Below, one piece after another: positions 7,746-16,292 of a stretch of 22,408 nt of DNA. The notes beneath the pieces are model-generated. The model ran no database searches and was not told where the DNA came from. It saw nothing but the letters and a program-made list of their open reading frames with translations. The DNA lies in the IMG/VR virus record IMGVR_UViG_3300030329_005225, positions 1 through 22,408 of that record. The stretch is one strand, 5' to 3'. The translations under genes were made by a program, and so were the position numbers. The DNA is from a virus. Position 1 is the stretch's first letter. The number at the start of each line of letters is the position of its first letter.

Positions 7746-8086
7746 TGCCAACCGGCCTCAAGCTGGACACCGATGTTCGCGGGATGTCTGCGGGCCTGGC
7801 CAACCGTGCCGAGGACCGGACCCCGGCGGTGATGCTTCGGTATTTACAACCCGCCTTCGACCGAGCCCGGCGCCTGTGGCCGGTCAAGTCGGGAGAATCC
7901 CGGGATCTGCTCTACATGGCCGATATCCGCGTCGAGAACGGCGAGATCGTCGCGGAGCTGGGTAACCGTGCCTGGTATGCGTACTATATCCGCCGCGGAA
8001 AGACCGCCCGGAACCTGATGATCAAGGCGTCGGATCAGGCGGCCGATCGGATCGTGTCCAACCTCGGTGATGAGCTGGTGCGCTGA
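7745..8086 (+). CDS. Minor tail/neck protein, HK97 gp10-like
   Basis: The 113-residue product starts at the ATG in TAATG; the frame is open further upstream, but that part overlaps the chaperone genes. It has an early helix, then PVKSGESRDLLYMADIRVENG and ELGNRAWYAYYIRRGKTARN, and a C-terminal helix ending IVSNLGDELVR. The order (residues for a grafted arginine/serine turn, a strand pair, then AWYAYYI and a final helix) resembles HK97 gp10-type proteins, which act at the head-tail or tail-completion interface. That family usually sits before the tail tube, so a position between chaperone and tape measure is unusual. The assignment is tentative. Confidence 0.5.
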   Translation: MPTGLKLDTDVRGMSAGLANRAEDRTPAVMLRYLQPAFDRARRLWPVKSGESRDLLYMADIRVENGEIVAELGNRAWYAYYIRRGKTARNLMIKASDQAADRIVSNLGDELVR

Positions 8087-10344
8087 TGGCGGTGTCCAAG
8101 GACATTCGGATCCGGATCCTCGCGGAGGCCAAGGAATTCGCGAAGGGTATGCGGGAGGTGCCCAAAACCACCGAGCGGCAGGTGGGTATCGCTACGCGGG
8201 CGTTTATCAAGGAGATGACCAAGGCCGAGGCGGCGTCGGCGAAGGCGGCCCAACGCGCCGCGGCCAAACAGGCGGCCGCACACAAGAAAGCGGCGAAGGC
8301 CTCCGCGGAGAGCTGGAAAAAGTTCGGGGCGGGCATCGCGGCCGCCGGGGCCGCGGTCGCTGCTGCCGGGGCCGCGGTCGCCCGGATGGGCCAGCATGTG
8401 GCCGATCTTCGAAACGATCTGATCGACGCGAGCACACGGACCGGAATTGCCGCCGCCACCCTCGGCGGGCTCCGTCTCGCCGCGGAGGGCAGCGGTCAGG
8501 CGTTCGACAGCCTTTTACCGGCGCTGGACAAGCTCCCCAGCCGCATGGCAGACGTCGCCAAGGGCACCGGCCCCACCGCGGAGGCGTTCCAGCGCCTCGG
8601 CGTCGAAGCCCAGATCGATGGCAAACTGAGACCGGCCGACGATGTTCTGCGGGATCTCCTCGCGAGCCTCTCCGACGTCGAGGATCCCACGACCCGGGCC
8701 GCGCTGGCTACTCAGGCGTTCGGCAAATCCGGCGGCAAGCTCCTACAAGCCCTTGGCGATACCTCCAGCTTGGAAGCGTTCGTTCGACTGTCTGACGAAT
8801 TCGGGGTGGGGGTCGGTGAGGAGGCAGCCCAGGCGAGTGGAGACTGGCAACGGGCGGTGACGGAGCTGGGCTTGGTCTTCGACGGTCTACAGGCCCGCCT
8901 CGTCGGCTCCGATGGAATCATCAACGCGATCGAGCAGTTCACCGTTGCCACGGTATTCGTAGCGGAGGTGGGCGGTGCGGCGATCGTCGCGTACGGTGCC
9001 CAGCTCGAAAAGCTCGCCACCGCCTGGCGCGGCCTGCTGTCGGGCGACCTGCCGCAAGACGCCTCCGATCTATTCGTGTTCAAGACGCCGATCGAAGCGG
9101 TGTCGGCGGCGATCGAGACGGCGCGAGGTTCGGCCGCGGACAGCGCGGAGACATTCCGCGAGCTGCGAGACACGACGAGAGACGCGGCCGCCGGGATGGC
9201 GGAGGCCGCGGAGGCTCAGCGGAAGATCGATGCCGACTTCAGGGCGAAGCCGAAGGACACAACCGAAGCCGACGCGGCGAAGGCGGCCCAACGGCGAGCG
9301 AAGGCGGCCGCGGCCGAGAGGTCGGCCACCGCGGCGCGTCAGCGTCAGGACGACGCGGCCCGGATCGCCTTGCTACGCGAGGAGGCCGATCTTGTCTCCG
9401 CCTCCGCGACCCTTGAGGGCATCCAGGCGGACAACCTCGCCCGGCGCGTAGCCGAAACCGGCCAATTGGTCGATCAGGAGCGCGCGATCAACCTTGAGAT
9501 CGAGGCGCGCCTGGCCGGTGTGGCGGCGGAGCTGGATCGCGCGGTAGCCCAGGGCCTTGACCAGGGCGAGGCAGCGCTGGCCCTTGAGGAAGCGATCACG
9601 GTGGCGGAGCTGGAGCGGGTCCGCCGGGTTTCGGAGGCTCGGGGCCAAGCTCACGCAACCCGGATGATGGAGATCCAGTCTCAGTTCGAGGCTACCCAGC
9701 GAATGGCGGCGGGCTGGATGTCCGCGATCGACACTCTGGCCACGTTCGAGGTCAACCGCCGGTCTGATGCGCTCAGGAGCATCCAGGACCGCTACACACG
9801 CCAACAAGACGACCTCAGCGCGTCCGAGAAGCGCGCCCTCCGCCGTCGATACGCGGAGGAAGCCCGGGCGATGCAGCGGGCGTTCGTCGCCATGAAGACG
9901 GCGCGGATATCGGAGGTGGCGATGTCTACCGCCGTCGCGGTGATCCAAGCCCTGGCCGTTCTCGGCCCGGTCGCCGGTCCGATCGCTGCGGCTGGCATCG
10001 CTGCCGCCGGAGCTGCCCAGGCTGCGGTCATCGCAGCACAAAAGGCGCCCACCTACCATACGGGCGGGATCGTCGGTCCACCGGCCGACGGCCTCCAGCC
10101 TGGCGAGCGGTCGATCGTTGCCCAGGATGGCGAGGGCGTCCTGACCCGGTCCGGCGTGGATGCGGCGGGCGGTCCGGCCGGTGTGGCGGCGCTCAATGCC
10201 GGCGCCGCGCCCAGCTCCGCGCCCACCGTGGTCCAGTTCCGCCTACGCCATAGCGTCCTCGATCAGGTGATGGTCGAGCGCGACCAACGGGCCGGGGCGC
10301 GCAACCTCCGCCGCAACCCCTACCGCCCGGGCACATTGCGATGA
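8086..10344 (+). CDS. Tape measure protein
   Basis: This is the 752-residue rod that sets tail length and is ejected with the DNA. The N-terminal ~80 residues are Ala/Lys-rich helix, followed by an Ala/Gly hydrophobic stretch (about 80-104) that includes a tandem repeat. Next comes a globular part with DLRNDLIDASTRTGIAAATL and KLPSRMADVAKGTGPTAEAF, typical of phage tape measures, then long coiled coil with many Arg/Glu/Ala (about 340-600). Near the C-terminus is a hydrophobic segment (IQALAVLGPVAGPIAAAGIA), then HTGGIVG from residue 658 and GEGVLTRSGV, a common tape measure ending. From the known ~0.15 nm per residue, a tail of about 110 nm is expected. The start overlaps the previous stop (TGATG). 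Confidence 0.9.
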   Translation: MAVSKDIRIRILAEAKEFAKGMREVPKTTERQVGIATRAFIKEMTKAEAASAKAAQRAAAKQAAAHKKAAKASAESWKKFGAGIAAAGAAVAAAGAAVARMGQHVADLRNDLIDASTRTGIAAATLGGLRLAAEGSGQAFDSLLPALDKLPSRMADVAKGTGPTAEAFQRLGVEAQIDGKLRPADDVLRDLLASLSDVEDPTTRAALATQAFGKSGGKLLQALGDTSSLEAFVRLSDEFGVGVGEEAAQASGDWQRAVTELGLVFDGLQARLVGSDGIINAIEQFTVATVFVAEVGGAAIVAYGAQLEKLATAWRGLLSGDLPQDASDLFVFKTPIEAVSAAIETARGSAADSAETFRELRDTTRDAAAGMAEAAEAQRKIDADFRAKPKDTTEADAAKAAQRRAKAAAAERSATAARQRQDDAARIALLREEADLVSASATLEGIQADNLARRVAETGQLVDQERAINLEIEARLAGVAAELDRAVAQGLDQGEAALALEEAITVAELERVRRVSEARGQAHATRMMEIQSQFEATQRMAAGWMSAIDTLATFEVNRRSDALRSIQDRYTRQQDDLSASEKRALRRRYAEEARAMQRAFVAMKTARISEVAMSTAVAVIQALAVLGPVAGPIAAAGIAAAGAAQAAVIAAQKAPTYHTGGIVGPPADGLQPGERSIVAQDGEGVLTRSGVDAAGGPAGVAALNAGAAPSSAPTVVQFRLRHSVLDQVMVERDQRAGARNLRRNPYRPGTLR
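8341..8382 (+). repeat. Two-copy 21-bp tandem repeat in tape measure gene
   Basis: Two adjacent 21-base units (8341-8361 and 8362-8382) differ at two silent positions and each encode AAGAAVA. Silent differences suggest an old duplication kept under protein-level selection. In-frame gain or loss would slightly change the hydrophobic helix. Confidence 0.7.
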
Positions 10345-13300
10345 CCGAAAAAGTCCCCGCCGCTCTGTCCGGCCTCGTCGTCCTGGATCCCGGGTTCGCC
10401 CACGGAAACATCGCCGGCGAAACGGTGACCCAACGGGGGCCGGAGCCAGATCAACCCCAGCCGGACGCGTCGAACGCCGGTTATCTGGAGCTACAGCAGG
10501 GCGGATCCGACGTGACCGCCACCTCCTACACGGTCCAGGCCTCGAAGGCCGGCGCCGCCGGTGCCAATGATCGGGCCGGTCGGTATATCTGGCGCAAAAG
10601 CACCGAAACGGCCGCCACGGACTTCCGCGGGTGGCTTCCCTACCGCACCCCGAGCCGGTTTCGGGCGCTGGCGCACACCACCGCCGGCGTAGGCATGCGG
10701 GCCCCAACCGCGATCCGGCTTCCGGATCATACGCTGGTGGTGGTCTACGCGGACCGACCCGCGGCCCAGCTCCGCGTCGCGCGCCTGCTGCCGGGTGCCG
10801 CGTCTTGGACGATCTCCTCGGTGAGGCCTCAGCCCCTCTCACCGACGATAGGCCACGGATACGATATTGTCGGCGCCCTGGTGATGGTGCCCCGGCGCCG
10901 CGGTGGCGTCCGTCTGCTGCTGCCCCACCTGACCGTCGAGGGGGTCGACGTCTCCGGTGCGGAGGTCTGGGCGATCCAGGTCTGGTATTCCGATGATAAC
11001 GGCGCGACCTGGGCGGAGTCGGCCGCGTCGATCTCCGGGTTCTCGCTGCCCTATACAGCAGATCCGGCGACTATGTCCGCGGTGTACCATGACGGATACA
11101 TCACACTGGCGATAGCGGCCGTGGTGCCGTCCAGTGGTAGCGAGTGGTGGCACCTGGTGAGCCGTGATCTTCTCGCCAGTGTCGAGGAGATCGAGCATTA
11201 CCCGGCCTCTACCCATGACGTCGGACGGCCGGATCTACACGTTTTGCCCTCGGGCGCTGTCCTCTGGGTCTACCTCGACGGCCTCCGCGTCAAGTACGCG
11301 ACCCAAGACCATAGCGATGCCAAGATCGTAGACGCGGACGACTACAACACCGCGCTCGGCGGCTCGGTGTCGAACTGTGATCGGTTTGCCTCGACCGTCG
11401 GCATCGACGGGCGGCTGTACGCCGCCCAGCTCCTGCAATCGTCGGACCGCCTCGACTTGGTGGTGGTCGATCTTTCCGATCCCTCGGTCCAGGTCGAGAC
11501 CGACGACACCTACCGAAACCGTGGCCTTCTCAGGACGGGCGACGCTTCTGAGCGCCTTTTTGCGGCGTACACCGCCCGCGCGGCCTGTATGGTCGCCGGC
11601 CTTGGGCGCCTGCACCTCATTTGCCAAGCCGACTCCACGGGACCGGCCGACGAGAGCTTGTACCACCTCGAATTCGGGGGGCCGTCGAGTCTGGAGTGGT
11701 CGCCCTACGGGGTCGACTTCATCCGGACGGGTACCGGCGACGATGGCGCGATCTATCTGCCGATCTCGCTGCCGTCGGCCTGGGCTGGGCTTACGGTGAT
11801 CGCGTTGGGGTCGCCAACGGCAACGATCGACGCGGACGGGCTCCGCCTCATCGGCGGATCGATGGCGACCTACTCGATCCAGCAGGATTACCCCGGCGAT
11901 CGGCCTAATCGCGTGATCGGTCCGTTCGGCGTCGATGTTGTGAGCGGGGGCGCGTTTTCGACCAGTCAGGCCGAGACCGGCGTGGCCCTCGTCTTTGACG
12001 ACGGCACCAACCACTATGAGGGCTGGCTCCAGCTCATGGGCGGCGCGGCGCAGGTGGTAGACCGCCACGGGGCGGCCGTCCTGGGCACCCTGACCGGTTG
12101 GGCCGCCGACCGGCGGGAGTACGTGATCGAGACCAACCGATCGGGGTCCTCCGCGCCGTGGTTCCGGGCGTGGATGCGAGCGGATCAGCATGACGGGCGG
12201 TGGACGGAGATCGGAGGCGGTCAGCTCACGGCGTCCGCCTCCACCGGTGCCGTGGACCATGTCCGCTGGGGTCTGCTGTCCTCCGGCGGCTCCCGTGAGG
12301 TCGTGTGGGAGGCCATGCCGATCTCGGGCTTCGTCGACCATGGCCGACCGCGGGCGGCTGACCTGGGCGCGTCCTGGTGGCCCTCGGGGCTTACTGGGCG
12401 CCCCTTCCACCCAGCCCCCGCATACCTCGACGACGGGCGGACCCTCCGCGCTCGTGGCGGCTCCGCCCTCGTCGGCGACGTGTGGACCGTCGGCACCCGG
12501 TACGAGTTCGGCCTTCAGAACCTGGATCCCCAGCAGTCGGCGTCCCCGGCGGTAGCCTGGGAGACGACGGAGACCGGCGGGATCGGCGGTTCCGACTACC
12601 TCATTCCCTGGAACTTCGATCTACAACCGCGGCGCGTCCTCTCCGGGTCGGTCGGTGTCTACCTGGGCGGCGTCGGGCAGCGGCTCCACCACCTCGAAGG
12701 CTACGACGGGGCGACCTGGGCCACCCTGGCGACCATCGACGCGGCCGACGGCCTCGCCGGTTTGTCCTTCAGCCGATCCGGCGACGTGATCACCGCGTCG
12801 GGCGGCATCGCGGCCGACCGATGGATCGAACTGGACGAATTGGTCGGTGGGTTTGCGGTTCTGGACGTTGGCGGCTCGCCCGTCGCGCGGCCGATTCTCG
12901 CCAACGGGGCGGGGGTGTGGGGCCCCTCCGGCGGGCCCCAGGTCTGGGTCCGTCTCGGGGGCGGCGTTGCCCTGCTCCCCGCGTCCGGCCTCTGCGACAT
13001 TGTCCGGCCCTCTGTCGCGGTCCTCGTACATGACGTGACCATCGGCTATCAGCGGTGGCGCCTTCGGGTGCCCAAAGATCAGACCACCACGGACGACCGA
13101 TACAAGATCGGCGTCTGCCTGGTCGGGCCGTTTCTCGCGTTCTCTCCGCGCGTCTCCCGCGGGCGGAAGCTGTCGGCCGCGCCCAACGTCGAGATCGCCG
13201 AGGGCCGGTCTGGGCGCCGTACAGCGACCGAGCGCGGCCCGATGCGGCGCCGGGTCTCGCTGCCGTTTCTCGCTGTGGACGGGTCCAGCATTGGCGGCTC

Positions 13301-13598
13301 GAACCCCACGCCGGATCATATCGCGCCCAGGGCCGGCTATGCGGCGGTCGGCGCCGTTAATGACGCCACCCTGGCATCGGCCGTCCTCCGGCGGACGGTG
13401 GGCCCGCTCCATCCGGTGTACTACGTCGCGCGATTGCCGACGCCCGGGCCTGGCGTGACGGTACAGCATGCCGTGGGCGCCTGGGCCGGCCTCTATGGGC
13501 GGATCGTCTCGAAGTTTACGGCGAAGGCGGTGCTCGGCGAGGAAGGCGAGAGCGAGCTTCTCGCGATCGACGCGCTGGTGATTGAGGAGGAGCTTTAG
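10341..13598 (+). CDS. Large tail protein with sialidase-type Asp-box
   Basis: At 1085 residues this is the largest protein in the window. About residues 100-430 look like a beta-propeller: repeated short strands with aromatic residues, and one clear Asp-box SDDNGATW (residues 217-224), the motif on propeller blades of sialidases and related glycan-binding proteins. Around 730-850 there is a carbohydrate-binding-like beta-sandwich with HHLEGYDGATWATLATID. The last ~200 residues, including RWRLRVPKDQTTTDDRYKIG, look like a virion-attachment domain. It lies between tape measure and hub genes, where distal tail proteins sit, so it probably contacts host surface sugars. I see no confirmed catalytic Arg triad or Tyr/Glu pair, so binding rather than cleavage is the safer reading. 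It starts by ATGA overlap. Confidence 0.6.
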   Translation: MTEKVPAALSGLVVLDPGFAHGNIAGETVTQRGPEPDQPQPDASNAGYLELQQGGSDVTATSYTVQASKAGAAGANDRAGRYIWRKSTETAATDFRGWLPYRTPSRFRALAHTTAGVGMRAPTAIRLPDHTLVVVYADRPAAQLRVARLLPGAASWTISSVRPQPLSPTIGHGYDIVGALVMVPRRRGGVRLLLPHLTVEGVDVSGAEVWAIQVWYSDDNGATWAESAASISGFSLPYTADPATMSAVYHDGYITLAIAAVVPSSGSEWWHLVSRDLLASVEEIEHYPASTHDVGRPDLHVLPSGAVLWVYLDGLRVKYATQDHSDAKIVDADDYNTALGGSVSNCDRFASTVGIDGRLYAAQLLQSSDRLDLVVVDLSDPSVQVETDDTYRNRGLLRTGDASERLFAAYTARAACMVAGLGRLHLICQADSTGPADESLYHLEFGGPSSLEWSPYGVDFIRTGTGDDGAIYLPISLPSAWAGLTVIALGSPTATIDADGLRLIGGSMATYSIQQDYPGDRPNRVIGPFGVDVVSGGAFSTSQAETGVALVFDDGTNHYEGWLQLMGGAAQVVDRHGAAVLGTLTGWAADRREYVIETNRSGSSAPWFRAWMRADQHDGRWTEIGGGQLTASASTGAVDHVRWGLLSSGGSREVVWEAMPISGFVDHGRPRAADLGASWWPSGLTGRPFHPAPAYLDDGRTLRARGGSALVGDVWTVGTRYEFGLQNLDPQQSASPAVAWETTETGGIGGSDYLIPWNFDLQPRRVLSGSVGVYLGGVGQRLHHLEGYDGATWATLATIDAADGLAGLSFSRSGDVITASGGIAADRWIELDELVGGFAVLDVGGSPVARPILANGAGVWGPSGGPQVWVRLGGGVALLPASGLCDIVRPSVAVLVHDVTIGYQRWRLRVPKDQTTTDDRYKIGVCLVGPFLAFSPRVSRGRKLSAAPNVEIAEGRSGRRTATERGPMRRRVSLPFLAVDGSSIGGSNPTPDHIAPRAGYAAVGAVNDATLASAVLRRTVGPLHPVYYVARLPTPGPGVTVQHAVGAWAGLYGRIVSKFTAKAVLGEEGESELLAIDALVIEEEL

Positions 13599-13600
13599 CC

Positions 13601-15301
13601 GTGGGCCGGTACACCCGCGCGGATCTGCTCCCGCCTGCGCGGCTGGTGTGGCTCGTGGAGCTGACCCTCCGCGGCCGCGTGTACCGGTTCGCGTCCGAGC
13701 CGGTCGCGGTCGACAGCGACGCGGGGCCCCTGCTCTTCCTGGAGGGGTTGAGCCCGATCAAATTCGCGGAGGAGAGCGGGCCGGAGGATCTCGGCGTCGG
13801 TGAACGCGATGTCGGGATCCAGGTCCTATTTGGGGTCGGCGCGGACCCCGGCGCGCTCGGGTGGGCCGCGCTCGCTGAGGGTGGCCACGATCTGGGCGAC
13901 GCCCGGGGGGAGGTCTCCCTGATACGTCAAGGGGACCCGTTCGAACGGCGCGAGGTGGTCCTGGCTGGCCGGCTGATCCGTCCGGAGTACGGCGCGCGAG
14001 CTGAGCCCGTCCGCTTCTCGGTCGTCGAGGAGCCAACCGAGGACCGCGGACAGGTTCCGACGGATCGCGAGGTGGTCGGCGTCGATACCTGGCCGGGCTC
14101 CGGCGTCCTGGTCGCGTCGGATTCGGCCAAGGGCCAACAGTACCCCCTGGTCATCGGCCAACCTGGCACCATACTCGGCTCGGATACGGCGGATCTCTTC
14201 CCTGGCGTTCCTGGGCTTCTCGTCCGGATCTCCCAGACCGGCGACAACAGCAGCACCGACGCGGAGCTGGTGATCGCGCGTGGCCATATCGCAGCCTGTA
14301 CGGCCGGGGCCGCAGCCGTCCGCGTCTACAATGTCAGCAAGTACGACCCGGGATCGCTGGTCAAGTACGACCAGACCTACCCCTGTACCGCTGGTGTGGA
14401 CGCCTTCGGTCAACAGGTCACGAAGGTGACCGTGCCCGGGACCGGGATTACCGGCCTGCTCGTCGAAGACGGCGACGAGATCCACGCGTCGATCATCGCC
14501 GGCGGCGGCGCCATCTACGACGGCCGACCGGCGCGGGATGCTGTAGACGTGATCCGGTATTTGCTCGGGCTGTCTACCCTCCGGCTTCCGGCGCTTGTCC
14601 CCCATGTGGAGGAGCGGCTCCGCGGGTACAAATTCGACTTCTTCACCAATGAATCCGCCTCACCCTGGGAGATCTTGCGCCAGGATGTCCTCCCCTGGCT
14701 TCCGGTCTCGTTGATGTTTGGCGACGGCGGCGCGGAGTTGGTGTTCTGGGACTTCGACGCGACCGAAGCCGACGCGATCGACGTGATCAACCCCTCGACC
14801 CGAGGCGGCCAGCGGGCCGGGCCGGTCAAGTTTTCCGACGCGTCGAAGCTGTACAACCAGCTCCGGATCCGGTTTGCGAGGCGGTCCGACTCCGGCGCCT
14901 ATCTGCGCGAGCTGACCATGGGCCCGCTGCGCTCCGAAGCCTCCGATCGGTACATTGTCGATCCGTACGCGGTGGAGTCCTACAGCCGTCACCAGGGGCC
15001 GCGGGGCGAGCCGCTTGTGGGCACCCCGCTCGAAGCATCGACGATCGACGATCCGGCCACCGCGGCCGCCGTCCTCCGGTGGCGTCTTCGCCTCCATGGG
15101 TCGACGCGTCGCCGGTTGTCCTACCTCCTTCCGCAAGAATACCAATACCTCCGGCCGGGCGATGTGGTCCTGGTGACCGACGGCGAGGTGGCCCTGGACC
15201 GCGCCCTATGTCACGTCCGGCGGGTGGAGCGCGGCCCGGGCGATGTGCAGATCGAGCTGGCGACCGTGCCGAATTTCATTCGGACAGCTCCGGGGGCATG
15301 A
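13601..15301 (+). CDS. Baseplate hub / tail tip protein
   Basis: The 566-residue protein probably forms the hub at the tail tip. The N-terminus (RLVWLVELTLRGRVYRFASE) is strand-rich like the first domain of gp27-type hubs. The middle contains further beta segments and a region with DVIRYLLGLSTLRLPALVPH. The C-terminus has the recognisable hub layout: YNQLRIRFARRSDSG, then LRWRLRLHGSTRRRLSYLLP, and finally YLRPGDVVLVTDGEVALDRA with a strand pair, as in hub proteins where "PGDxVxVTD" precedes the last strands. AGGAG-like sequence lies ahead of the GTG at 13601, two bases after the previous stop. With its neighbour it would make the host-contact end of the tail. Confidence 0.65.
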   Translation: MGRYTRADLLPPARLVWLVELTLRGRVYRFASEPVAVDSDAGPLLFLEGLSPIKFAEESGPEDLGVGERDVGIQVLFGVGADPGALGWAALAEGGHDLGDARGEVSLIRQGDPFERREVVLAGRLIRPEYGARAEPVRFSVVEEPTEDRGQVPTDREVVGVDTWPGSGVLVASDSAKGQQYPLVIGQPGTILGSDTADLFPGVPGLLVRISQTGDNSSTDAELVIARGHIAACTAGAAAVRVYNVSKYDPGSLVKYDQTYPCTAGVDAFGQQVTKVTVPGTGITGLLVEDGDEIHASIIAGGGAIYDGRPARDAVDVIRYLLGLSTLRLPALVPHVEERLRGYKFDFFTNESASPWEILRQDVLPWLPVSLMFGDGGAELVFWDFDATEADAIDVINPSTRGGQRAGPVKFSDASKLYNQLRIRFARRSDSGAYLRELTMGPLRSEASDRYIVDPYAVESYSRHQGPRGEPLVGTPLEASTIDDPATAAAVLRWRLRLHGSTRRRLSYLLPQEYQYLRPGDVVLVTDGEVALDRALCHVRRVERGPGDVQIELATVPNFIRTAPGA

Positions 15302-15930
15302 TGGGCCGGATCCCTACCCTCGAAGGCGTGCGCGCCGCGGTCATCGCCTCCGGCGGCGTCTGGTTCTGGACTCCGTCGAAGCCGTGGAACGCTAACCTGC
15401 TAGCGCTGCGGACTCCGAGCCGTGAGGCCAACCGCTTCGACGATGCGATCTGCTGGGCCTGCCACGACGACGACGGCCGCGCGCTCTGGAGGGTCTGGAA
15501 AGCTACGACCGACCCGGGGACCTTCCAACTGTCAAGGGGGACGACTTCCAAAGGGGGAGCCGCGGTCCTCGCGCCTGGCCAGTACCGATCGACGCACACG
15601 ATCCGCGATCACGGGTCCAGCAACCCCTACCCGGCGATCTGTCATCGGTACGACGTGCCCGATCTCCCCGTCTACCGGGACTACAACGCGGACAACCGGA
15701 TCGATCTCGACGGGCCGATCTACCGAAACGGCCGCGGGATCAATGTCCACCGGGCCAGCGCCTACCGCGAAAGCACGCAGGTGGATCGGTGGTCCGCCGG
15801 CTGCATCGTCCATGCCGCCCCCGACACCTTCGACGAAATGATGGTTCTTGCCCGTCTTTCGGCCGCGGCCTGGGGCAACCGATTCACCTTGACCCTTCTC
15901 CACTGGCCCTCGATGATCTGGAGTACATGA
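15298..15930 (+). CDS. Cell-wall enzyme with L,D-transpeptidase-like motif; probable endolysin
   Basis: The 210-residue protein carries GINVHRAS (H151) and RWSAGCIVH (C169). This His and Ser-Ala-Gly-Cys pair is arranged as in YkuD-type L,D-transpeptidases and a related phage/bacterial family of about this size. Other family-like segments are KATTDPGTFQL and APGQYRSTH. A loop DYNADNRID (D128, N130, D132, D136) matches the EF-hand/dockerin calcium pattern. No signal peptide or membrane segment is seen, so it would act in the virion or need a holin for export. ATGATG gives two in-frame starts, 15298 (overlapping the hub stop) and 15301. A lysis or entry role is inferred from motif and from the neighbouring membrane proteins; a lysozyme or amidase is not seen elsewhere here. 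Confidence 0.6.
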   Translation: MMGRIPTLEGVRAAVIASGGVWFWTPSKPWNANLLALRTPSREANRFDDAICWACHDDDGRALWRVWKATTDPGTFQLSRGTTSKGGAAVLAPGQYRSTHTIRDHGSSNPYPAICHRYDVPDLPVYRDYNADNRIDLDGPIYRNGRGINVHRASAYRESTQVDRWSAGCIVHAAPDTFDEMMVLARLSAAAWGNRFTLTLLHWPSMIWST

Positions 15931-16292
15931 TGGCAGCCACCGACCATAGCGCCCTCGCCCCCCAATTCGGCCAAACGGCCGTCAAGGCGGTGACCTTGAA
16001 CGCTACCGCCGCAAATTCTCGCGAAATCAAGCCGCCGGGGTGGGCTCGGCGGGTCTCGATCCGGCTGAAGACGTCCGCCGGTGCCGATGAGGCCGGCGCG
16101 GTGGCATGCGAGGGCACCGACGGCGCGGCTATCGACGCCGATCACATGCCGATCGCCTCGGGTGAGTGCTTCACGTTTACCGCGTCGGTGTTCGGGAAGG
16201 CCTCCGCCGACGGCGGATCCTTCTTCGTCGTTGCCGACGGTGCCAGCTCCGTGGCCCATGTCATGTACGAAGCTGAGCCGAGGGGGTCCTGA
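15927..16292 (+). CDS. Unknown small beta-rich protein (possible virion decoration)
   Basis: The 121-residue product is not recognised. It has a mixed strand pattern (VKAVTLNATAANSREIKPPG, RRVSIRLKTSAGADEAGAV, GECFTFTASVFGKASADGG, FFVVADGASSVAHVMYEAEP) and resembles small beta-sandwich proteins that phages use as decorations or fibre bases. It starts at ATGATG (15927 or 15930), just like the gene before it, and ends in a TGATG overlap with a fibre-like gene. No signal peptide or membrane segment is present. Place in the operon suggests a structural role; a link to receptor binding through the next gene is inference. Confidence 0.5.
   Translation: MMAATDHSALAPQFGQTAVKAVTLNATAANSREIKPPGWARRVSIRLKTSAGADEAGAVACEGTDGAAIDADHMPIASGECFTFTASVFGKASADGGSFFVVADGASSVAHVMYEAEPRGS

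Noticed and set aside
11235-12410. 391-codon open frame on the minus strand
   Set aside because: Antisense to the large tail protein, with no recognisable domain or initiation site.
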